Of a DNA stretch of 64,000 nucleotides, positions 55,213 to 63,915 are shown piece after piece. Within the stretch, counting starts at the first letter, position 1. Each line of letters begins with the position of its first letter. The notes beneath the pieces were generated by a model, which had not been told where the DNA came from, did not search any database, and saw nothing but the letters and a program-made list of their open reading frames with translations. The stretch is from NCBI RefSeq assembly GCF_006064855.1, contig NZ_CP040753.1, forward strand, positions 1,674,001 through 1,738,000. Reading direction: 5' to 3'. A program made the position numbers and the translations under genes. This DNA comes from Sulfitobacter sp. BSw21498 (GTDB lineage: Bacteria > Pseudomonadota > Alphaproteobacteria > Rhodobacterales > Rhodobacteraceae).

Positions 55213-55881
55213 ATGAAATTCCTCCTCGTCGAAGACAATCCGGAGCTGGCAAATGCGATCTGTTCCCGCATGGGACTGGATGGGCATCAGGTTGATCACG
55301 CTGCAAAAATCAGCGACGCCGTAGCCTTTGCACAGGTTGGCGAATACGATCTTATCCTGCTCGACATCATGTTGCCCGACGGGGATGGGCGCAGCTTTCT
55401 CAAGCAGCACCGTGCTGCAAAAAATGACACGCCAGTGATCGTTTTGACAGCGCGCAGTCAGGTTTCAGATCGAATCAGCATGCTTGATCTTGGCGCAGAT
55501 GATTACGTTACCAAGCCTTTTGATCACGCCGAATTGCAGGCCCGTTGTCGCGCGGTGTTGCGCCGCAAAAGCGGTATGGCGCAACCGACAACCCGTTTGG
55601 GAGACGTCGAATTTGACCCTGTCAGAGGGTACCTGAACGTCAAAGGCACGACGATCAATCTGCGCAACCGGGAACTGCGATTGCTTGAGCTTTTGACAAA
55701 CGCCAAGGGGCGGGTCTTCTCAAAGCAAAAACTGGTAGATCGGCTGTTTTCGTATGAGGACGATGTGTCCGAAAACGCGGTCGAGGTGTATATTGGACGG
55801 CTTCGCAAACATCTCGAAGGGTCCAGCGTCCAGATCACAACCCTGCGTGGTTTAGGCTACAGGCTCGATCATGACGAATAA
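55213..55881 (+). CDS. tctD: TctD-type response regulator
   Basis: 222-residue OmpR-family regulator. The receiver has E7-D8, phosphoacceptor D51 (LLDIMLPDG) and the lysine in VTKPFD. The C-terminal winged helix (NRELRLLELLTNAKGRVFSK, ENAVEVYIGRLRKHLE) binds DNA. It overlaps tctE by 11 bases and is divergent from tctCBA, which it probably activates when the transported acid is sensed. Confidence 0.92.
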   Translation: MKFLLVEDNPELANAICSRMGLDGHQVDHAAKISDAVAFAQVGEYDLILLDIMLPDGDGRSFLKQHRAAKNDTPVIVLTARSQVSDRISMLDLGADDYVTKPFDHAELQARCRAVLRRKSGMAQPTTRLGDVEFDPVRGYLNVKGTTINLRNRELRLLELLTNAKGRVFSKQKLVDRLFSYEDDVSENAVEVYIGRLRKHLEGSSVQITTLRGLGYRLDHDE

Positions 55882-57238
55882 CGTCGTCGTCTTTGGATCA
55901 CTGCGCAATCGGCTGGCGATGATACTGACCGGTGGGGCGGCCCTTCTTGCGATGCTGTTGTTCTTTGTTGTACGGGCCTATGCGACCCAAATAGCGCAAG
56001 AGGGTCAGGACAACATTCTCGGCGCGTCGGTCTCCTCCATTCTTGACGCCGCTGTTTTGCGCGACGGCGCTGTTGAATTGGACTTTCCCTATGCGTCCCT
56101 GTCCATGCTCAGCACATCGGCCGACGATCGCGTGTTCTATGCTATCTACGAGGATGGCGCGCTGCTGTCTGGCTACGATGGATTGGAGGCCGTCCTGCCC
56201 GTCCAATCCGGTGAAAGTATTTTCACATCGACGAACTACGACAACGCCATCATCCGTGTCGCCACTGCGAGCCGAACTTTGATCGGGATCGATACGCCGC
56301 GACAGGTCTCTGTCAGCGTGGCACAGACCCAAGATGCGCTGGCCGAAACGCTGAACAGGATTTCGCGCAACGTGGCCTTGTTCGGGGCGGGTTTCTTCGC
56401 CCTTGCGACTGCGTTGGCATTTTGGGCAGCGTCAACGACGATCGGCCAACTAAGCCGTCTGACCACATCCGTGACGCGGCGCGGCCCGCAGGACCTCAGC
56501 CCGTTCCTCAAACCGGTGCCCTCTGAAATGGTCCCACTGGTGGGGTCGCTGAATACGCTCATGTCACGCTTGGACCAATCCCTAAAGCAATCCGAAGACT
56601 TCATCGCCGAGGCGGCGCACCGTGTCCGCACGCCGCTGGCCACCGTGCGGTCTTACGCAGAGGCCACATTTCAGCGGGTAGAGACACAGGAAAACCGCGA
56701 CGCCTTGCGCTCCATGATGCGCGCAATTGACGAAAGCTCGCGCGCGGCGGGGCAGTTGCTTGATCATGCGATGGTCACCTTTAGGGCCGAGAACCTCGAA
56801 CGCGAAGACGTAGAACTTGATGAGTTGTTGCGTGACCTCGTGCAACGGATGATGCCTGTGGCCGATATGCGCGATGTAACAATTGACCTTGAAAGCACCG
56901 AACCCGCGATCATACGGGGCGATCCGGTCTTGCTGCAAAACGCCTTTCGCAACCTCATCGACAATGCGCTTAAATACGCGCCGGCGGACACGTCGATTAC
57001 GATCCACGTTCAAACAAAGCCGCGTATTTCGGTCGATGTCCTTGATCAGGGTCGCGGGTTCTTACCCACCGAGATGGACAAGCTCGCCGGACGGTTTGTC
57101 CGCGGCGGTGATACGCAGGGGCACATCGGGTCCGGGCTTGGGCTGACAATTGCGCAAGACGTGGCAACCGCGCACAACGGCACCATGGTATTGTCCAACA
57201 GAACGGAAGGCGGCGCATGCGTTACTTTGCAATTCTAA
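55871..57238 (+). CDS. tctE: TctE-type sensor histidine kinase
   Basis: 455-residue inner-membrane kinase with two helices (about 14-36 and 172-192) around a periplasmic sensor of 130 residues. HisKA has EAAHRVRTPLATVR with H250; the ATPase domain shows NLIDNALKYAP, DQGRGFLP and GSGLGLTIAQ. The gene overlaps tctD and also the next gene by 22 bases. It should phosphorylate TctD when substrate or the associated binding protein signals. Confidence 0.92.
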   Translation: MTNNVVVFGSLRNRLAMILTGGAALLAMLLFFVVRAYATQIAQEGQDNILGASVSSILDAAVLRDGAVELDFPYASLSMLSTSADDRVFYAIYEDGALLSGYDGLEAVLPVQSGESIFTSTNYDNAIIRVATASRTLIGIDTPRQVSVSVAQTQDALAETLNRISRNVALFGAGFFALATALAFWAASTTIGQLSRLTTSVTRRGPQDLSPFLKPVPSEMVPLVGSLNTLMSRLDQSLKQSEDFIAEAAHRVRTPLATVRSYAEATFQRVETQENRDALRSMMRAIDESSRAAGQLLDHAMVTFRAENLEREDVELDELLRDLVQRMMPVADMRDVTIDLESTEPAIIRGDPVLLQNAFRNLIDNALKYAPADTSITIHVQTKPRISVDVLDQGRGFLPTEMDKLAGRFVRGGDTQGHIGSGLGLTIAQDVATAHNGTMVLSNRTEGGACVTLQF

Positions 57239-58227
57239 TCCTGTCTGTCTGGCCAGTGTTTGCGGCCGCTCAAGATTGGGAGGATCGGCGGATCTTCGGG
57301 GGCGAAAGCGCGCCGCACTCGCTGCGGATACTCTCCAGCACAGACACGTCGTTTTTCATTCCGATAATCGAGAGTTTTATTGCACAGCGGCCGGGCATTT
57401 CCGTTGAATATCTTGTCACAGGTACAGCCGATCTGGATGATCTATTCCGCCGGAACCCTGGCCAATTTGACGTTGTCATTTCAAGCGCGATGGATTTGCA
57501 ACTCAAGCTCACCAATGACGGCTTTGCACAGCGGCTGGGAGAGTTGGAGCATCCCGACTGGGCGCAATGGCGCAGCAGTCTGTTTGCGTTCACCATCGAA
57601 CCGGCGGCCATCGTCATCAACGCCGCCGCGTTTAAAGGACTGCCGTTACCCGCCACGCGCCAAGACTTGATCGAAGTCCTGCGTGCCAACGCAGAGCTGT
57701 TTGACGGAAAGGTCGGGACCTACGATGTGCGCCTTTCGGGATTGGGGTACCTGTTTGCAACGCAAGACGCCCGTGCCTCTGAAACATTTTGGCGGCTCAT
57801 GGAAGTCATCGGCAGTCTTGACGCGCAACTCTATTGTTGTTCGGGTGAAATGATTGACGACCTCGCAGAAGGTCGCATTTTGGTCGCTTATAATGTGCTT
57901 GGCAGCTACGCACTGGCGCGTGCAGACACCCAAGACGCGTTGACCGTCATCCTGCCCTCCGACTTTCCGACGACCATGATGCGATCCGCATTCGTGTCCA
58001 AATCTGCATCGGACCTGATCTTGGCTGAATCTTTCGTGAGCCACCTGATCGGTCTGCAAGCTGAAGGCTCCTCTGAAAACTTCCCCTTGCCATCGCTTGA
58101 TGCATTTCAAGCCACCAGTGGCCGTGCGTCCATCAGCCTCGAACCTGCGTTGATGACGTATCTTGATCGGCTCAAGCAGCAAATTTTCATTCGTGAATGG
58201 GAAAGTGCGATTATCCAAGAGCGGTAG
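57217..58227 (+). CDS. Periplasmic substrate-binding protein co-encoded with tctDE
   Basis: 336-residue extracellular solute-binding protein of ABC-type fold, with a signal peptide (FAILILSVWPVFAAAQ). HSLRILSSTDTSFFIPIIES, then VEYLVTGTADLDDLF, match family 1 / iron or sulfonate-type binders. It overlaps tctE by 22 bases, so it is translated with the two-component pair. No ABC permease or ATPase gene is near, so it is more likely a third, ligand-sensing component for TctE than a transporter subunit. This three-part arrangement is known for some TctDE-like systems. Confidence 0.85.
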   Translation: MRYFAILILSVWPVFAAAQDWEDRRIFGGESAPHSLRILSSTDTSFFIPIIESFIAQRPGISVEYLVTGTADLDDLFRRNPGQFDVVISSAMDLQLKLTNDGFAQRLGELEHPDWAQWRSSLFAFTIEPAAIVINAAAFKGLPLPATRQDLIEVLRANAELFDGKVGTYDVRLSGLGYLFATQDARASETFWRLMEVIGSLDAQLYCCSGEMIDDLAEGRILVAYNVLGSYALARADTQDALTVILPSDFPTTMMRSAFVSKSASDLILAESFVSHLIGLQAEGSSENFPLPSLDAFQATSGRASISLEPALMTYLDRLKQQIFIREWESAIIQER

Positions 58228-58359
58228 AGGTTTCGACGTGATCGGGGAATGCCTAGGACTTCGCGCTCGCGAAACTTGCACCTATGTGTCTCGTGGCTTC
58301 GCAAATCGACATTCACTGCCATGCGTTGGGAAATTGAAGGCGTGTCTGCTGTAGATTAA

Positions 58360-59136
58360 TGGATGTCCAATGGTCTGGTTGGGCTCGCTCTTCGACGTGT
58401 CGAAGCGAAGAACGTTTAGCCCAAGGGTGCGATCTTCGTCGGTGGTCCCAAAGCCTGCAACCGGCCATTCACATTGGAACCTTGGACCGGCAAATGAGGC
58501 GCAAGATGATTGAGCCGAACCTATCAGATCTGTCAGTCAGCAAGCAGTGTGCGTTGCTGTCGATCTCGCGGTCGTCGTTTTATTATGAGCCTAAGGGAGA
58601 GACGGAGATACCCCTCGAACTGATGCGGCTGATCCATTGCCCGGCAGTCGAAACGCAGTTTCGATGAGAGGGGACAAGCAGTTCCTGGAGACCCCGTTTT
58701 ACGGTGTGCGGCAGCCTCTCGGGACATTGCTTTCGGCATTACCCTGACGGCCAGCGGATGACATGGCATTTGCGCAATGAAGACCATCTGCTGAACGAGA
58801 AGCGGATCAGACGCCTGATGCGGATGATGGGCCTCATGCCGATCTATCAGAAACCTGACATCCCGCCGCCCCTCTCGGGATCATGCTGCGCATAACCCTG
58901 CCGGGCAACGGATCAACATCTTTGTCGAACGACTGTGGCGGTCTCTGAAGTACGAGTGCGTCTAGTTGCATGCTTGGAAGACCGGTTCAGAAGCTAAAGC
59001 GGGCGTCAGAAAGTGGATCGAGTTCTACAATCACAAGCGACCGCATTCTACCCTTGGCGGCAGGCCACCAGCCGTGGTCCATTGGCATAGAAACAAAACA
59101 ACCAACCCCGATCAGCCGGTGCAAAAATTAGCTTAA
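58360..59136 (+). pseudogene. Decayed IS3-family transposase (orfB remnant)
   Basis: Fragments in several frames match an IS3-type integrase: SVSKQCALLSISRSSFYYEP at about 58534-58593, MTWHLRNEDHLLNEKRIRRL and MGLMPIYQKP to about 58860, and INIFVERLWRSLKYECV to WIEFYNHKRPHSTLGGRPPA at 58912-59070. The segment between PIYQKP and FVERLW, which contains most of the DDE catalytic core, is missing. A TAG interrupts the frame at 58963-58965, where Tyr is normal. No terminal inverted repeats or target duplication are seen. It cannot move, and marks an old insertion next to the copper genes. Confidence 0.85.
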
Positions 59137-59243
59137 TTTGCGCTAGATACTGCCCAACCAATGAGGAGTAGCTCATGCCCTATTCTTTTTATAAAACCTG
59201 TGTTACCTGATCGAGATTAGGAAGCCCTCTCGAACTGGATGAC

Positions 59244-59579
59244 ATGTCAAATCTGCGCAGCTATTTTCTGGTTTTCCTGCTGGCGCTTACGGTGACGTTA
59301 CCGTCGTTGATGACGCATACTACCGCATCGGCGGGTACGGCGTCCGATGAAATGGCCGGTGTCCATGCAAGTTCTATGTGCGGCCAGCCGAGCGGAATGA
59401 ATGGTGCCGATGATGGCTGCGCTGCGATGGCAGGCCACTGCTTAATTGCGTCGTGCGCCACCTACAAGCTTTCACAGCCCCCAGCGATCCGGATTTCCAT
59501 CAGCCACCTTTCGCTCCAGATCAAATCCTACAAAATTTTCGCCGCAATCGAGACGCCGCCACCGCGCGCGACAAGCTAA
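59244..59579 (+). CDS. Small secreted Met/Cys/His-containing protein upstream of copA
   Basis: 111 residues with a signal peptide (RSYFLVFLLALTVTLPSLM). The mature start HTTASAGTASDEMAGVHASS and MCGQPSGMNGADDGCAAMAG contain several Met, Cys and His residues in spaced pairs that could bind copper. It precedes the multicopper oxidase gene by 164 bases on the same strand. Similar small proteins occur in copper-resistance loci. The function is inferred from context only. Confidence 0.6.
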   Translation: MSNLRSYFLVFLLALTVTLPSLMTHTTASAGTASDEMAGVHASSMCGQPSGMNGADDGCAAMAGHCLIASCATYKLSQPPAIRISISHLSLQIKSYKIFAAIETPPPRATS

Positions 59580-59743
59580 AGCCAACGCCTGTTTTTAACC
59601 AATCTTAAAGGTCGGTTATCTTTAGACGTGTAACCGCGATCTGAATGCATCCGCGGCTTTTGGCGAACTCACATATAGACAAAGAAACTCACGTCGCGTT
59701 CTCGCGCGCCGTTCTCATTTGTAAATCATTGAAAGGAATGGAA

Positions 59744-61573
59744 ATGAATTCCATTGCCATGTTCCGCGCGGCCCTTTTGGGGTTGGCGGTAACCACTTTG
59801 GGCGGGCTAAGCGCCTCTGCTGAAACCTATGACATCAGCGTCGACAACATCCGTATCGACACCGGTGACTTCAAGAAAAAGGGCGTCGGCTATAACAACA
59901 GCCAGATCCCTACTGTTCTGCGCTTCAAAGAGGGTGAAAACGTCATCCTCAATGTCAAAAACAACCTGCGCGAGTCGACGTCGATCCACTGGCACGGTCT
60001 GATCCTGCCGTTCCGCCAAGACGGCGTGCCCGGTATCAGCTTTAACGGCATCAAGCCGGGCACTACCTTCACCTATAACTTTCCGATCAAACAGGCAGGC
60101 ACCTATTGGTTCCACAGCCACTCCGGCTTCCAAGAACCTGACGGAGCTTACGGCGCGATTGTGATCGAACCTAAGGGCCACGATCCTATCCATGCCGATC
60201 GCGATTATGTCGTGCAATTGACCGATAAACACCCCCACAGTGGCAACAAGATTTTCCGCAATGTGAAACGCTCGGCGGATTACTATAACCGCTCGCAACG
60301 CACGCTTGATGACCTGCTGAACGACGCTCAGGCAGACGGGCTGAAAGCGACCCTCAAAGACCGCAAGATGTGGGGCAAGATGCGGATGACCCCGACCGAC
60401 GTCGAGGACATCCAAGGCTTCACCGCCCTGATCAACGGGCAGAGCACCAAACAAAACTGGACCGGCCTGTTCAAAGCAGGTGAAAAAGTCCGCCTGCGGC
60501 TCATCAACTCGTCAGCAATGACCTATTTCGATGTGCGCGTGCCCGGCCTGAAGATGACGGTCGTCCAAGCGGACGGCAATAATGTCAAACCTGTTGTGGT
60601 CGACGAGTTGCGCATCGCGGTCGCCGAGACCTACGACGTGATCGTCGAGCCGCGCAAAAACATGCCCTACTCGGTGATCGCTGAGTCGATGGGCCGCACG
60701 GGTCTGGTGCGCGGTACCCTGTCACCGCAGGCCGGACTTGTTGGTGGTGTTCCCCGTTTGCGCCCGCAACCGCTTCTTACCATGGCTGATATGTCCGGCA
60801 TGATGGGCGGCATGGGCATGGATATGAACGGCATGAGCATGGGCGGCATGGACATGGGCGGTATGAAAATGAACCTTACCGATACCGGCATGAACGACAT
60901 GGCCGGAATGGAGATGCCGAAAGCTGGCGCTGATCCACACGCAGGCCATGACATGGCAAACATGGATATGGGCGATATGAAGATGCCCAAGAAGAAGGCT
61001 GATGCTCACGCGGGGCACAACATGAAGAACATGGACATGGGCGGCAAGAAAATGTCCAAGAAATCCATGGCAGGCATGAACGACATGAACGGCAAAACTG
61101 AGTTCTATGCGCAGGGCAGCGGATTGACGCCCCATGCAGCGAACGGCGGCAAGTTTCTATCCTATGACGACCTGAAAGCCAGCAACCCGCTGTTTCGTGA
61201 TCGCAAGCCGACGCGCACGATCGAGCTGCGTCTGACCGGCAATATGGAGCGTTATATCTGGTCGATCAACGGCGTTAAGATGGAAGATGCCGACCCGATC
61301 GTGCTGAACTATGGCGAGCGTGTACGCTTTAAGTTCGTGAACGAGACGATGATGGCGCACCCGATGCACCTGCACGGCATGTGGTCCTTGCTTGATACCG
61401 GCAAGGGCAAGTGGAACCCCATCAAGCATACCGTCAACATCAATCCCGGTACCACGGTCTATACCGAAACCGAAGTGGACGCCTCGGGTCAGTGGGCCTT
61501 CCACTGCCACCTGTCCTACCACGCCGAAGCGGGCATGTTCCGCAAAGTCGTCGTTGTTGGTGGTCCGGCATGA
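59744..61573 (+). CDS. copA: Multicopper oxidase of the CopA (copper resistance) type
   Basis: Periplasmic copper oxidase of 609 residues with a signal peptide (residues 1-25). Copper ligands are seen at HWH (82-84), HSH (124-126), HPMHLH (539-544) and HCHLSYH with a methionine at 598 (587-598). Residues of about 347-450 form a methionine-rich loop with repeated MDMGGM and HAGHxM motifs that should bind Cu(I). ATG 59744 has AAAGGA six bases upstream. It heads the copA-copB operon and oxidises Cu(I) or sequesters copper in the periplasm. The signal lacks a twin-arginine motif. Confidence 0.93.
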   Translation: MNSIAMFRAALLGLAVTTLGGLSASAETYDISVDNIRIDTGDFKKKGVGYNNSQIPTVLRFKEGENVILNVKNNLRESTSIHWHGLILPFRQDGVPGISFNGIKPGTTFTYNFPIKQAGTYWFHSHSGFQEPDGAYGAIVIEPKGHDPIHADRDYVVQLTDKHPHSGNKIFRNVKRSADYYNRSQRTLDDLLNDAQADGLKATLKDRKMWGKMRMTPTDVEDIQGFTALINGQSTKQNWTGLFKAGEKVRLRLINSSAMTYFDVRVPGLKMTVVQADGNNVKPVVVDELRIAVAETYDVIVEPRKNMPYSVIAESMGRTGLVRGTLSPQAGLVGGVPRLRPQPLLTMADMSGMMGGMGMDMNGMSMGGMDMGGMKMNLTDTGMNDMAGMEMPKAGADPHAGHDMANMDMGDMKMPKKKADAHAGHNMKNMDMGGKKMSKKSMAGMNDMNGKTEFYAQGSGLTPHAANGGKFLSYDDLKASNPLFRDRKPTRTIELRLTGNMERYIWSINGVKMEDADPIVLNYGERVRFKFVNETMMAHPMHLHGMWSLLDTGKGKWNPIKHTVNINPGTTVYTETEVDASGQWAFHCHLSYHAEAGMFRKVVVVGGPA

Positions 61574-61602
61574 GCTCTCATACAAATCTAAAAGGTACTC
61601 AG

Positions 61603-62319
61603 ATGAAAAACCTTATCACGTCCGGAGCAGTGGCTCTGGCAACCTTTACCGCAGGCGCTGCCTTAGCAGAGCCTGGTGTCCCACCGCTGATCTATGGCGT
61701 TCAAGTCGAACAGCTTGAATATCGTTTTGGCGAAAATGACGAAGAGCTCCTCGTTTGGGATTTCGACGCCATGGTCGGCAATGACGAATTGAAGCTCGTA
61801 TTCAGAAGCGAAGCAGAAATGGAAACATCGTCAAACGACTTCGAGACGCTGGAAAACCAGCTGCGTTTGCAAAAGCCGATCTCGGATTTCTTTGATGCCG
61901 CTGTCGGCGTGCATGCCAGCACCCCGACCGACGGGCCCGACCGGTATAATCTGGTGGTCGGCGTCAAAGGGCTCGCGCCGCAGTGGTTCGAGATCGACGC
62001 AGATCTTTACCTTTCCGAGCACCCGTTTGGCCGGTTTGAGGCTGAATACGAGGCTCTGCTGACCAACCGGTTGATCCTGACGCCAAGCATCGAAGTCAAC
62101 ATGCCGTTCAAGGATGACACCGAAGCGGGCCAAGCGGCTGGCGGTGCAACGATCGAGATCGGCGCACGGCTCAGCTACGATCTCGTGGATCGCGCCATTT
62201 CGCCCTACGTCGGGGTGAATTACGAGAAGTCCTTTGGCGGCACGGCCGACCTGACTGAGGCTGCGGGGGGCCAAAGCGACAATCTCTCCCTTGTGTTCGG
62301 GACACGTCTGTTTTTCTGA
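61603..62319 (+). CDS. copB: CopB copper resistance outer-membrane protein
   Basis: 238 residues with a signal peptide (LITSGAVALATFTAGAALA). GVQVEQLEYRFGENDEELLVWDFDAMVG and GLAPQWFEIDADLYLSE belong to the CopB barrel family, with a final LFF. It lacks the methionine/histidine-rich N-terminal repeats seen in Pseudomonas CopB, so it is a short form. ATG 61603 has AAAGG at good spacing; an ATG at 61570 overlapping the copA stop is an alternative. It ends the operon at a strong hairpin (62337). Confidence 0.88.
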   Translation: MKNLITSGAVALATFTAGAALAEPGVPPLIYGVQVEQLEYRFGENDEELLVWDFDAMVGNDELKLVFRSEAEMETSSNDFETLENQLRLQKPISDFFDAAVGVHASTPTDGPDRYNLVVGVKGLAPQWFEIDADLYLSEHPFGRFEAEYEALLTNRLILTPSIEVNMPFKDDTEAGQAAGGATIEIGARLSYDLVDRAISPYVGVNYEKSFGGTADLTEAAGGQSDNLSLVFGTRLFF

Positions 62320-62336
62320 TGCTTGATAAGTGAGTT

Positions 62337-62369
62337 ATCGGCCCGCAGGCAGATTGTCTGCGGGCCGAT
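62337..62369 (+). terminator. Terminator hairpin of copAB
   Basis: ATCGGCCCGCAG (62337-62348) pairs perfectly with CTGCGGGCCGAT (62358-62369) with a 9-base loop, 17 bases after the copB stop. There is no T-run. Confidence 0.65.
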
Positions 62370-62491
62370 GCGCGCCGTTGACCATTGTGGCTTTTTCAAC
62401 TTTAAGTTTTGGCTCCGGCGAACCAAATAGCCGAAACATTTATTTCCAGGATATCAGCAGCGGGTCCAGCCTCAAGGCAGCCAGCGACTTC

Positions 62492-62803
62492 TCAGCCATC
62501 TTCGTAAATGGCGACAGGTTGCGTCCAGTCGTGGTCCGTCAGCCTTACTATTGAGGTATCGCGGATTTCATCCACCGTTCGGTCACGGTAAGCTGCGGCG
62601 ATGGCGTCGGCCCCAGCGCCGCCCGCAGACTTTTGATAACAGTTGATCGCAGTTGCGCCCATCACATTTATAGGCTCGATTTTAACATCAGGGTCGATCT
62701 CGCACTGGTATGGCATTTTCAATGCGGCTGCCGTCAGCCGCGCGGTGATATCGGCGGCCGTCCAGCCAATGCACCCCAAGACCGCCATCGTCATTCGGAG
62801 CAA
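62492..62803 (-). CDS. Hypothetical small protein (doubtful)
   Basis: 103-codon frame on the minus strand starting MLRMTMAVLGCIGW. The later part has two cysteines (QCEID, NCYQ) and a sensible amino-acid mix, so it may be a real or partial exported protein, but no ribosome site precedes the ATG and I do not recognise it. It lies alone between copB and a gene-poor stretch. Confidence 0.35.
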   Translation of the reverse strand: MLRMTMAVLGCIGWTAADITARLTAAALKMPYQCEIDPDVKIEPINVMGATAINCYQKSAGGAGADAIAAAYRDRTVDEIRDTSIVRLTDHDWTQPVAIYEDG

Positions 62804-62992
62804 AAGCTACACTTGCCATGCTTGCGTTGCGAACTGCCAACATGCGGAATAACTGGCGTTGTCCAGTTTACCCCCTACCCTTCTGATAATGCGATATTGG
62901 CGTCATATTGATAGCTGCCCTGCCCGTTAAGTTCGCAACCGTTCCGTTGTGCCCGCCCGCAAGATTTCCCGATGATTATCTAAACGAGGTGC

Positions 62993-63020
62993 TAAATGAC
63001 GTCGTTAACGACGTAATTTA
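62993..63020. repeat. 28-base near-perfect palindrome
   Basis: The central 16 bases ACGTCGTTAACGACGT (62999-63014) read the same on both strands; the flanking TAAATG and AATTTA extend the symmetry with one mismatch. It lies in non-coding DNA and could be a strong dimer-binding site. Confidence 0.75.
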
Positions 63021-63173
63021 GGTGGGGTTTAGCGATTTACGGTGAGATATTTGGGTTTGAACGTGGGCGGCGCTAAAGCGACAAAGAGAAGCCCAGATGG
63101 GCACCGATGAGGCGAGGTTCACAGACACTGTATCGGATTGGTAAATGGTTCAGGCCACCGACCATGTCGCAAC

Positions 63174-63207
63174 CGCTAACACCGCCATTCTAACGGCGGT
63201 GTTAGCG
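63174..63207. repeat. 13-base inverted repeat hairpin
   Basis: CGCTAACACCGCC (63174-63186) and GGCGGTGTTAGCG (63195-63207) pair perfectly around an 8-base loop. There is no adjacent gene end, so it is not an obvious terminator. Confidence 0.75.
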
Positions 63208-63474
63208 CCGATCTTTTCTGTCCAGCTCATAGCGCTGCGACCATCCTCGAATGTCTCAAGGTGTGGTTTGCGGGTGTTTATGCCGGCTGGTGCATCAAGC
63301 GCATGCAGGTCGAAGCCAGGATATTCCACGGCATGTGCGGGGTAACCGCGATCTCAATTAGACCAAGCCACTCTGCAAGAAAGCGCGTCAGACTTAGCGA
63401 CATCGGCCCATCGGCTCTTGCGCTTCGAATTCCTGCGCTCAAACGATGGCTGTTGTTTCCTCCGCACTGGTGGC

Positions 63475-63915
63475 TCAGTTGATACCGTTGGCGCGCTGCA
63501 ATGCACGAACGTAGGCGACGATATTGAGAACATCGGCTTTCGTCACGCCCTCAACGGCGGGCATGTTCCCAAACCTCCAGTGATGCGCACGAACGCCGGT
63601 TTTCGCCGCAAGGACAAAAGCCATGTCACCATGGTGGCCGGGTTCGTAAATCTTATGCACCAGAGGCGGGGCAATGCCGTCCTGACCCTGCGCATTTGCG
63701 CCGTGGCACGCAGCACAGGCTGCATCATAGGCGCGCGCGCCAATTTGCTCCTGCTCGGAAAAGCTGGCAGGCAGGGTAACGGAAACGATCGCACCTTCTG
63801 GCAAGGTTGGTTTTCGGTCCGTCGATGGCCTGGTATATTGATTACCGTTCGGAGTGATGTACCAAGCCCCGGCAATCATTACGATCAAGGCAAATGCAAT
63901 CGCTATCCATTTCAT
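63475..63915 (-). CDS. Membrane-anchored c-type cytochrome
   Basis: 146 residues with an N-terminal hydrophobic anchor (residues 3-20, WIAIAFALIVMIAGAWYI). One haem-binding CAACH motif lies at residues 67-71, and a methionine in FGNMPAV near residue 118 is the likely sixth ligand. It starts directly after the stop codon of the preceding minus-strand gene (TAA then ATG), so the two are coupled. It probably transfers electrons in the periplasm; its placement near copAB suggests copper or oxidase function, which is inference. Confidence 0.87.
   Translation of the reverse strand: MKWIAIAFALIVMIAGAWYITPNGNQYTRPSTDRKPTLPEGAIVSVTLPASFSEQEQIGARAYDAACAACHGANAQGQDGIAPPLVHKIYEPGHHGDMAFVLAAKTGVRAHHWRFGNMPAVEGVTKADVLNIVAYVRALQRANGIN

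Larger units (their letters stand above)
62804..63474. other. Gene-poor stretch with two strong palindromes
   Basis: About 670 bases without a convincing gene. Short open frames exist on both strands but none has a good start or family match. The stretch contains the palindrome at 62993-63020 and the hairpin at 63174-63207, listed separately. It may be a decayed insertion or the edge of an acquired copper-resistance segment. Confidence 0.5.

Noticed and set aside
63145..63482. Plus-strand frames in the gene-poor stretch near the right end
   Set aside because: Overlapping frames with low-quality composition, no start signal and no recognised family; one runs through the hairpin at 63174-63207.
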